Positions 23,787-32,581 of a DNA stretch of 64,000 bases are shown here, one piece after another (positions within the stretch are counted from its first letter, which is position 1; each line of letters begins with the position of its first letter). Source of the stretch: Streptomyces sp. L-9-10 (GTDB lineage Bacteria > Actinomycetota > Actinomycetes > Streptomycetales > Streptomycetaceae); the NCBI RefSeq assembly GCF_004151105.1, contig NZ_PHRF01000095.1:496001-560000 (forward strand), in the 5' to 3' direction. Below the pieces are notes generated by a model. It did no database searches, was not told the DNA's origin, and saw nothing but the letters and a program-made list of their open reading frames with translations. The translations under genes and the position numbers were made by a program.

Positions 23787-24710
23787 ATGCTCAGCACATC
23801 CGCCCTTCGCAGAGGGCTCGCCACAGCCGCCGTGCTGGCCGCGGGCGTCGGCTGTACGGTGCAGCCGCTCCCCGGCGGAGGGGCGGCCGACGCCAAGCCG
23901 GGCACCGTTCCCCTGACGACGGAGTTCACGCCGCCGCCCGTACCGTCGCCGTGGCCGTCGCCCACACCGCCGACGCCCCCCGCCGACGAGACCACGACGG
24001 CCCCGGCGCCCACGCCCACGCCGCCCCGGACCTTCACACCGGCCCCGGACCCGACGCCGAGCCGGACCCCGTCCCGGCCCAGGACGCTGATGGCGAACGG
24101 CTCGGAGAGCGAGCGGGTACGGGAACTCCAGGCCAGGCTCCAGCAGACCGGTCACTTCGAACTCAACCCGACCGGCTACTACGGCTCCATCACGGTCGAC
24201 GCCGTCTCCTCCTTCCAGCAGGACCGCGGGCTGACCGCCACCGGCGCGACGGACGCCCTCACCTGGCAGCGGCTGGTCGGGCTGACCAGGAATCCGACCC
24301 GTGCCGAACTCCACCCGTCCACCAGCAGGCCGGTCGCCAAGCCCGACCCGGAGTGCATGAAGGGCCGGGTGATGTGCATCAGCAAGAGCAGCCGCACACT
24401 TACGTGGATGATCGACGGCAAGGTCAAGTCGGCGATGGACGTGCGCTTCGGCTCGCAGTACACCCCGACCCGTGAGGGCGCGTTCTCGGTGGGCTGGAAG
24501 TCACGGGACCATGTCTCGACGCTGTACGACACCCCGATGCCGTACGCGATGTTCTTCAGCGGCGGCCAAGCGGTGCACTTCTCGGCCGACTTCGCGGCCC
24601 GCGGTTACGAGGGTGCCTCGCACGGCTGCGTCAATGTCCGGGACGAGAAGAAGGTCGCCTCGCTCTTCGACCAGGTCCGCACGGGCGACAAAGTGGTCAT
24701 CTACTGGTGA
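23787..24710 (+). CDS. L,D-transpeptidase lipoprotein with peptidoglycan-binding domain
   Basis: 307 residues. Lipobox AGVGC (Cys about 23) after a basic N-terminus; Pro/Thr-rich linker about 45-110; PG_binding_1 domain about 112-165 (SERVRELQARLQQTGHF, YYGSITVDAVSSFQ); YkuD catalytic domain about 185-307 with HFSADFAARGYEGASHGCVN containing the nucleophile cysteine and catalytic histidine. It forms 3-3 peptidoglycan cross-links or attaches proteins outside the membrane. The start follows GGGGGAC. Single gene with a strong terminator. Confidence 0.93.
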   Translation: MLSTSALRRGLATAAVLAAGVGCTVQPLPGGGAADAKPGTVPLTTEFTPPPVPSPWPSPTPPTPPADETTTAPAPTPTPPRTFTPAPDPTPSRTPSRPRTLMANGSESERVRELQARLQQTGHFELNPTGYYGSITVDAVSSFQQDRGLTATGATDALTWQRLVGLTRNPTRAELHPSTSRPVAKPDPECMKGRVMCISKSSRTLTWMIDGKVKSAMDVRFGSQYTPTREGAFSVGWKSRDHVSTLYDTPMPYAMFFSGGQAVHFSADFAARGYEGASHGCVNVRDEKKVASLFDQVRTGDKVVIYW

Positions 24711-24737
24711 CGGGGCCCGGCGCACGGAACGAGAGGT

Positions 24738-24776
24738 GGCGCGGGCGGGACCGGGGGAACGTGTCCCGCCCGCGCC
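24738..24776. terminator. Terminator downstream of the L,D-transpeptidase
   Basis: Perfect 14-base arms GGCGCGGGCGGGAC (24738-24751) and GTCCCGCCCGCGCC (24763-24776), 11-base loop. The remaining sequence to 25007 shows nothing else convincing. Confidence 0.88.
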
Positions 24777-25007
24777 GAGTGCGCTGAGCCGCAGGTACGG
24801 GGGGAACCCCGGCTCTATGCGCGGCCGATGACCAGTCGGCTCACTCTGTACTGCGCCGCGGCCCGCAAAAACGTCACACCTGATCTCCCGGAAGCGTAAA
24901 GCTCCAGTTCAGGAGGGTGTGGGGAGCTATTCGTCAGATTCCGTGTCCGCGCCAGAACGGGCCGTGATCATGGCCGGATCCGGCTGCTGGTCCGGCACGC
25001 GGTCAGG

Positions 25008-26282
25008 CTAGTGGCCCGGCGCGGTGGTGCTCGGTGACGGGACCGGCGTCACGCTCGGAGCCGAAGTCGGAGTCGGGGTCGGGAACGGGACCGGGACCGA
25101 GGTCGGGGTCGGGGTCGGGACCGGGGTCTGCGTCGGGGGCTCGAACGGCGCGGGCGTCCAGTGCGGGGGCGGCGGGGGTGCTTGGTGTGTGGGCACGCCC
25201 GGCGATCCCACGAACCCTCCGCCGCCCCCCTTCCCGCTGTCGCCCTCGCCGTCGTCGCCCCCGTCGTCCTCGCCCCTGCCTCCGTTGCCGAGCTGCCCGC
25301 CCTTGTCGCCCTTGCCACCCTTGTCGTTCGGGCCGTTCTTGATGTGGTCGCGCAGGTCACCGTCCAGCAGCCGTGCGCAGAACCGCGCGGCCCCTTCCGG
25401 CCCCTTGGCCGCCGACTCCAGGGCCTTCTTGCGCTGCGGGTCCAGGACGCCGTCGCGGTAGGCGCGGCAGGCCTTGACCGTCTTCCTGAACCACTCCCCG
25501 GACGCGGTGTCCGGGATACGACCGGGCCACTGGTCCACACCCGGCCCGTTCCCGCCGCCGTCGCCACCGTTTCCGTCCGTCTCGGCGCGGTGTTCGCCCT
25601 TGAGCGCACCACCGCCCCCGGACGTGTGCGAGGGCGAGGGCGGAGGCGGCGCGGGCCGTTCCTTCACCGTCCCGCTCGGGGTCTCCGAGGGGGTGGCCGG
25701 GTCCCGGCTCCGGTCGGACGATCCGGAGACGAGCGGCTCCGGAGAGGCCACCGAGGAAACGGAGTTGGCGGGGACCGGATCGTGTCCGTCGCCGAAGATC
25801 GGGGGCAGTACGCCGACGCCCGCCGCGACCACGATGCCGCCGAGCGCACAGCCGGCCACCGCCGCCGCGAGTCCCCTGCGCATGGGGCGGGCGAACCGCG
25901 GCGCGCGTACGGCCCGGGGCGCCAGCGCGATACGTACCGTACCGAGCAGATCCCCGGCGCCCGCGCCCATGGCCCCGCGGCCCCGGACGGCCTCGCCGCC
26001 CCGGACCGTCTCGCCGCCCCGGACGGCCTCGCGCGCGCCGGCGCCCTCGGCCACCGCTTTACGGAATGCGGCCAAGGCGGCGGCTTCGCCGGGAAGTTCC
26101 TCTTCGGAGGTTTCGTTCGCGTATGTTTCGTTCGCGTATGTGACGGCGCTCATGTCCCGCAGGGCCTGGGCGAGCTGTTCCGACCGCGCCCGGACGTGTT
26201 CGTCCCCCGTCTCGACAGGCTCACCGCGCAGCAATCTCTCCGCCGCGTCCCTGTCGAGCCACGGGTCTCGCTCGTCAGCCAT
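25008..26282 (-). CDS. Single-pass membrane protein, probable ECF sigma partner
   Basis: 424 residues from the ATG at 26282, overlapping the sigma-factor stop (TGATG). The N-terminal cytosolic part (about 1-135) contains YANET duplications and a VRGGEA repeat run; one membrane helix lies at about 137-160 (RRGLAAAVAGCALGGIVVAA); the rest is extracytosolic, with a helical block about 255-320 (VKACRAYRDGVLDPQ) and Pro/Thr-rich ends. No zinc anti-sigma motif is present. Operon position suggests an anti-sigma or sensor role, but homology does not prove it. Confidence 0.75.
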   Translation of the reverse strand: MADERDPWLDRDAAERLLRGEPVETGDEHVRARSEQLAQALRDMSAVTYANETYANETSEEELPGEAAALAAFRKAVAEGAGAREAVRGGETVRGGEAVRGRGAMGAGAGDLLGTVRIALAPRAVRAPRFARPMRRGLAAAVAGCALGGIVVAAGVGVLPPIFGDGHDPVPANSVSSVASPEPLVSGSSDRSRDPATPSETPSGTVKERPAPPPPSPSHTSGGGGALKGEHRAETDGNGGDGGGNGPGVDQWPGRIPDTASGEWFRKTVKACRAYRDGVLDPQRKKALESAAKGPEGAARFCARLLDGDLRDHIKNGPNDKGGKGDKGGQLGNGGRGEDDGGDDGEGDSGKGGGGGFVGSPGVPTHQAPPPPPHWTPAPFEPPTQTPVPTPTPTSVPVPFPTPTPTSAPSVTPVPSPSTTAPGH

Positions 26283-26998
26283 CACATGTCCTTCTGCGTC
26301 CGCAGGCGCGAATCCGTCACACCCGCGGAGGCCCCGGCTCCGGGCCGCACGGTGCGCTGAGGCGGTACGCCGCCGAGTCCGCCGTCCCGACCCGGGACAC
26401 CCGGGGACGCGCCGGGAGAAGTGCCGGGGTGCTCGGGGCCGTCGTCGGCGTCGAGCAGTTCGGCGAGGCGTTTGAGTCCGCGGTGGGCGGCCGTCCGTAC
26501 CGCGCCGGGCCGTTTGCCCAGCGTCTTGGCCGCGCTCTTCGCGTCGAGTCCGACCACCACCCGCAGGACGACGGCCTCGGCCTGGTCCTGCGGCAACCGC
26601 GCGATCAGCGCCATCGTCCGGCCGGTGGCGAGTGCTTCCATCGCCTCGTCCGCCGTGTCCGAGTCGGCCGCTTTCCCGGTCAGCTCGGTCTCGTCGGCGC
26701 CGATCGCGGGGCGCCTGCCGCGCATCCGTATGTGGTCGAGGGCGCGGTTCCGTGCGATCCGGGCGGCCCAGCCGCGGAAGCGGTCGGCGTCTCCGGTGAA
26801 GCGGTCGAGATCGCGGGCGATCTGCAACCAGGCCTCGGAGGCCACGTCCTCGGCGTCCGGCTCACCGACGAGAGTCCGTAGATAGCCCAACAGCCGCGGG
26901 TGCACCGCGCGGTACACAGTACGGAACGCGTCCTCGTCCCCGTCCTGTGCCGCGAGCACCGCGGCGGTCAGCTCCGCGTCGTCCCCCAGCACTCCCAC
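26282..26998 (-). CDS. ECF-type RNA polymerase sigma factor
   Basis: 238 residues from a GTG preceded by AGGACAGG. Sigma region 2 is at about 20-100 (DAFRTVYRAVHPRLLGYLRT, DAEDVASEAWLQIARDLDRF, RNRALDHIR) and region 4 at about 130-185 (LPQDQAEAVVLRVVVGLDAKS, AHRGLKRLAEL). A Gly/Pro-rich C-terminal tail of about 50 residues is unusual. It is coupled to the membrane protein downstream. The 373 bases upstream (26999-27371) contain no gene I can support and must include the promoter. Confidence 0.9.
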   Translation of the reverse strand: MGVLGDDAELTAAVLAAQDGDEDAFRTVYRAVHPRLLGYLRTLVGEPDAEDVASEAWLQIARDLDRFTGDADRFRGWAARIARNRALDHIRMRGRRPAIGADETELTGKAADSDTADEAMEALATGRTMALIARLPQDQAEAVVLRVVVGLDAKSAAKTLGKRPGAVRTAAHRGLKRLAELLDADDGPEHPGTSPGASPGVPGRDGGLGGVPPQRTVRPGAGASAGVTDSRLRTQKDM

Positions 26999-27371
26999 AA
27001 CCTGTCCTGAAATCGCGGCTGGTCACTGGCCACGCCGCCCCACGCGAATCTGCACGCTACGGCCTTCCCGGGCCCGCGTCCATGACTTGTACAACCTGCA
27101 ACAACCCGCTGACGTTCTGCGGTGTGACAGAAAACGCATCGGTGGCGCTGATATGAGTACGGGGCCGTAACGCGGCTCCGCCGGACGGCGACCGGGGCCT
27201 CTCCTGTGGGGGGTGGCGGCCCCGGTCGTCCTCCCCTCGCCCCGTACGAACCACGCACATGCGGGCGAATGGATCCGGTCATCACGAAAGCCGGGCCTGC
27301 CGATGGCACTCCTGCCCCTCCGGCCCCACCCGCGTTCACGGCTCCGCGCGTTCGCATCTCCGCGCGTTCGC

Positions 27372-27980
27372 TCAGCTCCCCGCCCGCGCGCGGCGCGAGA
27401 CCACCGCGCGCAGCACCCGCTGCCCCTCGGTCGACAGGTCCAGGGCCCGGCGCACCCCGGCGGCCCCCGCCGTCTCGGCGAGGATCTCCAGGATCGCGAT
27501 CTGGCGCCGCAGTTCACCGGCGGCCAGCGGCCCGATCCCGTCCGTACTCTCCGCGCCGTCCGCCGCGTCCGTCACCGCACCGGTGTCCTCGCGGCACCAC
27601 GCGAGCCGTTCCGCCGCGGCGGCGGGCCCGTCCTCGCCCACCGGGTCGAACTGCTGGTGGATCTCCAGCGCGACGACGGAGCAGGTGTCCGCCCAGGTCC
27701 GCAGCGGACCGGCCGCCCACTCCGAGGGCGCGGCGCCGAGCATGGTCCGTACGAGCGCGGTGGTGACGTCGGGGGCCGCGCCGCATACGGCGTCCAGGGC
27801 GTCCCTCGACGCCGACAGCCGCTCCGTCCAGTCCCCTTCGCCGCTGACGACCCCTGCCCACAGCGGTCGCAGGACCTCGGTCTCCTCGGCGAGCAGCGGC
27901 AGGCACCGGTCGAGGCAGGCGAGCCCGCTCGCGGCGAGGCCGCGCTCGTCCGCCTCTGCGATCAGCTTCACCAGGCTCAT
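27372..27980 (-). CDS. Conserved hypothetical protein
   Basis: 202 residues, acidic and helical, no signal or membrane helix. It starts MSLVKLIAEADERGLAASG and contains DRCLPLLAEETEVLRPLW. I do not recognise the family. It lies 125 bases downstream of another unknown (28106-28636) on the same strand, so the two may be cotranscribed. Confidence 0.7.
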   Translation of the reverse strand: MSLVKLIAEADERGLAASGLACLDRCLPLLAEETEVLRPLWAGVVSGEGDWTERLSASRDALDAVCGAAPDVTTALVRTMLGAAPSEWAAGPLRTWADTCSVVALEIHQQFDPVGEDGPAAAAERLAWCREDTGAVTDAADGAESTDGIGPLAAGELRRQIAILEILAETAGAAGVRRALDLSTEGQRVLRAVVSRRARAGS

Positions 27981-28105
27981 TCACGTCTCCCGTCACGGAC
28001 GCAGTACTGCCCCCTTGCCCCCTACTGCGTCGAACGGCTGGAATACGTCACTCGTAGATCGTCCGGAACGCACCCTCGGCTCGCTCCGGACCGGCTGAAC
28101 ACGGA

Positions 28106-28636
28106 CTAAACGCGCGGTTTTTCCGGTAAGCCCGGGATTCCGAGCCCGTCGAGCAGGCGGAAGAACAACTCCTCGGCGAATGATTCCGGCCGCTCCAGGC
28201 GCAGCACTTCGAGGAGCGTCCCGGGCTCCACGGCGGCGCTCACCGCGCTGCCCGCCTCCGTGGACCAGGCGACGGCCCGGCGTGTCGCGTCCTCCGCCGA
28301 CAGGAAGAGTTCTTCGAGAAGCATGTCGTTCACGGCGAGATGGCGGGCCATCGGTTCCCGTGCCAGACAGGCGTACCAGGACCCGCTCTCGGGAGCCGCC
28401 GCCTCCACCGCCACGCATTCGCTGCCCATGACGAAGCCGAAGAGCACCGGCGATCCCATGGCCCTGGCCAGCCCGCCCATGTCACCGATGTCGGGCTCGC
28501 TGGGATGCCGCCACACCTGCCAGCCGTCCGACCGTAGCTGATGGAGCGTCAGATCGTGGCGTACGGCCGCCAGCGCCGGCTGCTCGGCGAGCGGACGCTC
28601 GCTCCGGCCCACGACGAAATAGCCCCAGAAACCCAT
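28106..28636 (-). CDS. Conserved hypothetical protein
   Basis: 176 residues, soluble. Begins MGFWGYFVVGRSERPLAE, followed by LRSDGWQVWRHP; mixed alpha/beta pattern with tryptophan-rich beginning. This opening recurs in Streptomyces proteins of unknown role (from memory). No catalytic motif identified. Confidence 0.7.
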   Translation of the reverse strand: MGFWGYFVVGRSERPLAEQPALAAVRHDLTLHQLRSDGWQVWRHPSEPDIGDMGGLARAMGSPVLFGFVMGSECVAVEAAAPESGSWYACLAREPMARHLAVNDMLLEELFLSAEDATRRAVAWSTEAGSAVSAAVEPGTLLEVLRLERPESFAEELFFRLLDGLGIPGLPEKPRV

Positions 28637-28752
28637 GTTCCGCTCCCCCGTACGTACCCACGCATATGTGGGCTACAGCCTCACCCGGTCCATAAGACAC
28701 CGGCCCCGCGCGGCACGGATCCACCACAAGGCCGCCACGTCTCGTCCACAAC

Positions 28753-28798
28753 GCGGGGCGCGGCAGGCGCCATCACTCCCGCGCCTGCCGCGCCCCGC
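28753..28798 (-). terminator. Terminator of GH20 gene
   Basis: Perfect 18-base arms (28753-28770 and 28781-28798) around a 10-base loop, 21 bases past the hexosaminidase stop. One of the strongest hairpins in the window. Confidence 0.9.
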
Positions 28799-28818
28799 CC
28801 CGCCGCCGTCTCAGCCGG

Positions 28819-30444
28819 TCATCCGGCGCTGGACACCTTCGCCGCCAGCGACTGGAACGCGCTCCAGCTCAGCGTCGGTCTGGCCGGGTTCCACAGCTTC
28901 TGGGACGTGGCCGCCAGCGGCAGCCTGATCCCGTTCGCCACCTGGTCCTGGGTCTGCGCGTTCGGGAAGTCGCCCCAGACCGCGAACAGACCGCCCTGGA
29001 TCTGCTTCGAGTACCGCTCGGGCACCGGCGTCGTCCCGCGCAGGACCAGCGGGGTCCACTCCTCGTAGATCCGCTTCCCGGTCGGGTAGACGAAGTTGTT
29101 CGGCTGGCCGAGCACGTAGTACAGGTACTCGTCGTTGAAGTTCACGACCTTGCGGCCCTCGTTCAGGTACTCCACGGGAGGCCGGGCCCCGATCTCCCGG
29201 CCCGTCCAGTACTGGACCTCCAGGGCGGGATCGGCCTTCACGACACCGCCCCTGAAGAGGCCGTCGTTCCAGACCTTGAGCTTCTTCTTGTACGGAGCGA
29301 GCGCCGCGGCCCGGTCGTTCGTCCAGGCGGTCGTCAGATCCTGGACCTTGGCGTTCGGCCCGTACTTCTGGACGGCGAGCTTCGCCAGCTTCGGGTACGA
29401 CGCCTCGGGGTTCGGCACCACCAGCGCCTGGTACTCGTCCGCGCCGAGGTTCCAGTACGGCCCGTTGAACAGCTGGGCGAACTCGCGGTCCAGTTCATCG
29501 ATGAGCTTCCCCGCCGCGGGCTGCGAGATGTCGATCGCGCCCTTCGTGGGCACCCCGTTCACGTTGCGCAGCTGGAGCGAGGGGTAGGCGCGCAGGACCG
29601 CTCCCAGATGTCCCGGGGAGTCGATCTCCGGGACGACGGTGATGTGCAGCTGTTCGGCCAGCTCCAGGATCTTCTTGACGTCGGCCCGGGAGAGATGCTG
29701 CGCGGAGACGATCTCCGGATGGGTCCTGGACTCGATGCGGAAGCCCTGGTCGTCGGAGAAGTGCAGCCCCAGCTGGTTGAGCTTGAGGTCGGCCATCTCG
29801 CGCATCCGGGCCTCGATCCAGCCCGGCGTGTAGTACTTGCGGGCGATGTCGAGGTTCAGCCCGCGCTGCGCACGGGCGGGGCTGTCCTGGACGACGCCCT
29901 CCGGCATCACGCCGTCGGCGCGTATGGACTGCTTGAGCGTGCGGGTGCCGTAGAAGACCCCGGCCTGGCCGGGTCCGGTGATCCGCACCCGGCCGCCGCT
30001 CGTGGTGAGCGTGTACGACTCGGCGGAGCCGCTGCCGCTCTTCAGCGCCAGCTCGACATCGCCGGCCCGCGCCTCGACCGCGCCCCGGTAGCCGATCTTC
30101 AGCTCCTTGGCGAGCAGCTTGCCCTCGTCGGCGAGGCCCTCACTGCCCTTGGCTATGACGACCCCGCTGTTCGAGGCGGGTCTCCAGCCGGGACCGCGCG
30201 CCGCCTCGTGCTTCCGCACGGAGGGTATGCCGCGCGGCGAGGAGGAGAGCGGATACGACCGTGTGGGTGACGGCGTGGGGCTCACGGCGGAACGGTCCGC
30301 CTGGCCCGAGGCGGCCGCCGACCGCGACCGCTCGTCCCCCGGTGCACCGGAACCCGTGCCCGTGGAGCCACACGCCGACACCGAGACGGCGGCGGCCAGT
30401 GCGACGACCACTCCGGCGGCTCGGGCACCCTTTGATGGCGACAT
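28819..30444 (-). CDS. GH20 beta-N-acetylhexosaminidase lipoprotein
   Basis: 541 residues from the ATG at 30444, 8 bases after AGGAGG (a GTG at 30447 is also possible). Signal with lipobox SVSAC (Cys about 25), Ser/Pro linker, GH20b domain about 80-180, then the TIM barrel: RGLNLDIARKYYTPGWI, LGLHFSDDQGFRIE and the catalytic Asp-Glu in YWNLGADEYQ (about 345). It removes terminal GlcNAc/GalNAc from chitin- or peptidoglycan-derived sugars outside the membrane. The catalytic pair is followed by Tyr instead of the more common Val/aromatic context, but all key acids are present. Confidence 0.9.
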   Translation of the reverse strand: MSPSKGARAAGVVVALAAAVSVSACGSTGTGSGAPGDERSRSAAASGQADRSAVSPTPSPTRSYPLSSSPRGIPSVRKHEAARGPGWRPASNSGVVIAKGSEGLADEGKLLAKELKIGYRGAVEARAGDVELALKSGSGSAESYTLTTSGGRVRITGPGQAGVFYGTRTLKQSIRADGVMPEGVVQDSPARAQRGLNLDIARKYYTPGWIEARMREMADLKLNQLGLHFSDDQGFRIESRTHPEIVSAQHLSRADVKKILELAEQLHITVVPEIDSPGHLGAVLRAYPSLQLRNVNGVPTKGAIDISQPAAGKLIDELDREFAQLFNGPYWNLGADEYQALVVPNPEASYPKLAKLAVQKYGPNAKVQDLTTAWTNDRAAALAPYKKKLKVWNDGLFRGGVVKADPALEVQYWTGREIGARPPVEYLNEGRKVVNFNDEYLYYVLGQPNNFVYPTGKRIYEEWTPLVLRGTTPVPERYSKQIQGGLFAVWGDFPNAQTQDQVANGIRLPLAATSQKLWNPARPTLSWSAFQSLAAKVSSAG

Positions 30445-30801
30445 CACTCAAACCTCCTGTGTGCGGCTGTCCAGCGAAAGTGCGACATGATTACGGCGAA
30501 GGTCGCACGGCGGCGTCCATCTCGCGCGTCGAAACTCTCCCATCCGGGTGAAAATCGCGCATCCGTCGGACGTCTTCCCCGGGGCGTCGATAACGTTTAC
30601 GACGCATTTGCCACTCCGTGCTCAACCGCACCGCGCGTGAGCACGTCTGCCAGTACGCCTGTGCCCGTACGTCTGTCGTCTCATCCGCCCATCGCGTGCC
30701 TCACGCACTGCGCGTGTCGCATCACTGTGTCGCACCGCAGCCGTCGCACCGCAGCCGTCCCGCCGCGTTCGAGGAGCCCACGCTGTCCCGCGCGTCCCAC
30801 A

Positions 30802-30829
30802 CCGGTCATACGACCGGTCATACGACCGG
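30802..30829. promoter_or_regulatory. Overlapping CCGGTC-4-GACCGG inverted repeats
   Basis: Two overlapping copies of CCGGTCATACGACCGG share their GACCGG arm and end 4 bases before the ATG at 30834. Candidate operator. Elsewhere in the 389-base gap from 30445 to 30833 I see no gene. Confidence 0.5.
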
Positions 30830-30833
30830 CCCC

Positions 30834-31460
30834 ATGACCTGCCCGACGAACGACCCCGCCGATGGCCGCGCGAACGGCCTCCGCCGTTTCAACGTCCTCC
30901 CGCCGGACATCGCGGAGGCCGCGCTGCTCGTCTGCTGCGGCAGCCGTCGGTGGGCCCAGCGGATGGCCGCGCACCGCCCGTACCACGATGTCGACTCGCT
31001 GCTCGCGGCCTCCGACGAGGCGAGCTACGACCTCTCCCACGCCGATCTCGCCGAGGCGCTCGCCGCCGAGGCGTCCTCGGGGCCGCCCCACAGCGCGCCG
31101 GCCGCGGCCAGGACGGCGCTGCGCGCCGCGCACGCCGCGTACGAGAGCAGCTTCGGACACGCGTTCGTGATCAGCCTCGATGAGCACCGCCCGGAGGAGT
31201 ACCTCGACCAGGTGCTGGCCGGTATCCGCGCCCGGCTCGCCCACGAACCGGACCACGAGAGATCCGTCTCCGCCGACGAGCTGCGCCGACTCGCCCGGGG
31301 ACGGCTGGCCCGGCTGCTCGCTTCCGGGCCGGACGGAGCGGCCCGCCGCGCCGCTGCCGGAGCGACGGGCCTCACCGCGGGAGTGGCCGACCTCACCCCG
31401 GGGGCGACCGGCCTCACCGCCGGAGCGTCCGGCTCCGCCGCCGCCGGCCCCGCCGCATAG
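30834..31460 (+). CDS. OHCU-decarboxylase-like protein, catalytic motif absent
   Basis: 208 residues. FNVLPPDIAEAALLVCCGSRRWAQ and YESSFGHAFVI match the start and the conserved FGF-FVI strand of 2-oxo-4-hydroxy-4-carboxy-5-ureidoimidazoline decarboxylases (uric acid breakdown). The HPRIG motif that supplies the catalytic histidine is replaced by AEASSG, and the usual EQ pair is not seen. It may therefore have another activity or be regulatory. The C-terminus adds a repetitive Gly/Ala/Thr tail (ATGLTAGV type). No other purine-catabolic gene is nearby. Confidence 0.75.
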   Translation: MTCPTNDPADGRANGLRRFNVLPPDIAEAALLVCCGSRRWAQRMAAHRPYHDVDSLLAASDEASYDLSHADLAEALAAEASSGPPHSAPAAARTALRAAHAAYESSFGHAFVISLDEHRPEEYLDQVLAGIRARLAHEPDHERSVSADELRRLARGRLARLLASGPDGAARRAAAGATGLTAGVADLTPGATGLTAGASGSAAAGPAA

Positions 31461-31506
31461 CCCGAGACGGGCATTCAGACCGTCCCGATAGCCCGTCCGT
31501 GGCTGT

Positions 31507-31535
31507 TTGATTGCCTGTTTGATCACACCTATGGG
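31507..31535 (+). promoter_or_regulatory. Candidate sdh promoter
   Basis: TTGATT (31507-31512), 17-base spacer, TATGGG (31530-31535); a second possible -10, TACGAT, lies at 31567. Either would give a leader of about 100 bases or more before sdhC. Confidence 0.4.
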
Positions 31536-31679
31536 CCCCCGGGCGAACGAACCGACAAGTCGTCGCTACGATGGCCGGGGCCGGTGGACCGTACCCGGCC
31601 GGGCGCGACCGACACCACTGTGCTTGATTGAGTAGAAGATGGCGGCCGGCCCCGATCCCCGCTCCCGGAGGGCTTTTCC

Positions 31680-32060
31680 GTGCCGGCTGGAACGCTGTAC
31701 CGCGGCCGGGAAGGAATGTGGTCGTGGGTGGCTCATCGAGTCACCGGCGTGCTCATCTTCTTCTTCCTGTTCGTACACGTGCTGGACACCGCTCTCGTCC
31801 GTGTCTCACCCGAGGCATACGACGACACCGTCGCCATCTACAAGACGCCGGTCGTGGCGCTGCTCGAGTACGGCCTTGTGGCCGCCATCCTCTTCCACGC
31901 GCTCAACGGCCTGCGCGTCATCGCCGTGGACTTCTGGTCCAAGGGCCCGCGCTACCAGAAGCAGATGCTGTGGACCGCCGTGGGCATCTGGTTCGTCCTG
32001 ATGGTCGGCGCCCTCTACCCCGTGCTCGGCCACGCCGTGCGCGAAGTCTTCGGGAGCTGA
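31680..32060 (+). CDS. sdhC: Succinate dehydrogenase cytochrome b556 subunit
   Basis: 126 residues from a GTG after GGAGGG. Three membrane helices; RGREGMWSWVAHRVTGVLIF carries the conserved Ser/Arg region of the quinone site, and HVLDTALV and LFHALNGLRV contain histidines suited to haem b ligation. First gene of sdhCDAB; anchors the complex in the cytoplasmic membrane and passes electrons to menaquinone. Confidence 0.95.
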   Translation: MPAGTLYRGREGMWSWVAHRVTGVLIFFFLFVHVLDTALVRVSPEAYDDTVAIYKTPVVALLEYGLVAAILFHALNGLRVIAVDFWSKGPRYQKQMLWTAVGIWFVLMVGALYPVLGHAVREVFGS

Positions 32061-32070
32061 GAGTCCGCCG

Positions 32071-32562
32071 ATGTCTTCCAACAACGCAGTCACCGAGACC
32101 TCTTCCGCGATCGGCGTCGTCGAGAGCGAGAGCCTGTACGACGTCGACCACCCGGCGCCCGTCATCGAGGCGCCGCGTCAGCGGACCAACAAGACCCCGA
32201 AGGCGACCCGCGGCAACTTCGAGATGGCCGCGTGGCTCTTCATGCGGCTGTCCGGCGTCGTGCTGGTGGTGCTGGTCCTCGGCCACCTGTTGATCCAGCT
32301 GGTGCTGGACGGCGGCGTGTCCAAGATCGGCTTCGCCTTCGTGGCCGGCCGCTGGGCCTCCCCGTTCTGGCAGGTCTGGGACCTGCTGATGCTGTGGCTG
32401 GCGATGCTTCACGGGGCGAATGGCCTCCGTACGATCATCAACGACTACGCGGAGCGCGCGAACACGCGCCTGTGGCTCAAGGGCCTGCTGTACACCGCCA
32501 CGGTGTTCACCATCCTTCTGGGCTCGCTGGTGATCTTCACCTTCGACCCGAACATCCGCTAA
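32071..32562 (+). CDS. sdhD: Succinate dehydrogenase hydrophobic membrane anchor
   Basis: 163 residues, 10 bases after sdhC. An N-terminal soluble extension of about 50 residues precedes three membrane helices; FMRLSGVVLVVLVLGHLLIQ and LAMLHGANGLRTIINDY hold the conserved residues of the anchor, including a likely haem ligand histidine. Partner of SdhC in complex II. Confidence 0.94.
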   Translation: MSSNNAVTETSSAIGVVESESLYDVDHPAPVIEAPRQRTNKTPKATRGNFEMAAWLFMRLSGVVLVVLVLGHLLIQLVLDGGVSKIGFAFVAGRWASPFWQVWDLLMLWLAMLHGANGLRTIINDYAERANTRLWLKGLLYTATVFTILLGSLVIFTFDPNIR

Positions 32563-32581
32563 AGCCGGGGCTGACGAGACA

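Noticed and set aside
24720..25000. Possible small RNA between the L,D-transpeptidase and sigma partner
   Set aside because: Only the terminator hairpin is convincing; no promoter-terminator pair could be assigned.
25161..26475. Plus-strand frames opposite the ECF sigma operon
   Set aside because: Mirror of the Pro/Thr and Gly repeats on the other strand; no start signal or family match.
26999..27371. Small ORFs upstream of the sigma factor
   Set aside because: Frames are short, lack ribosome sites and have irregular third-position bias.
28800..30450. GH20 gene as a pseudogene because the catalytic context is unusual
   Set aside because: The Asp-Glu pair and all barrel motifs are intact, and the frame is uninterrupted.
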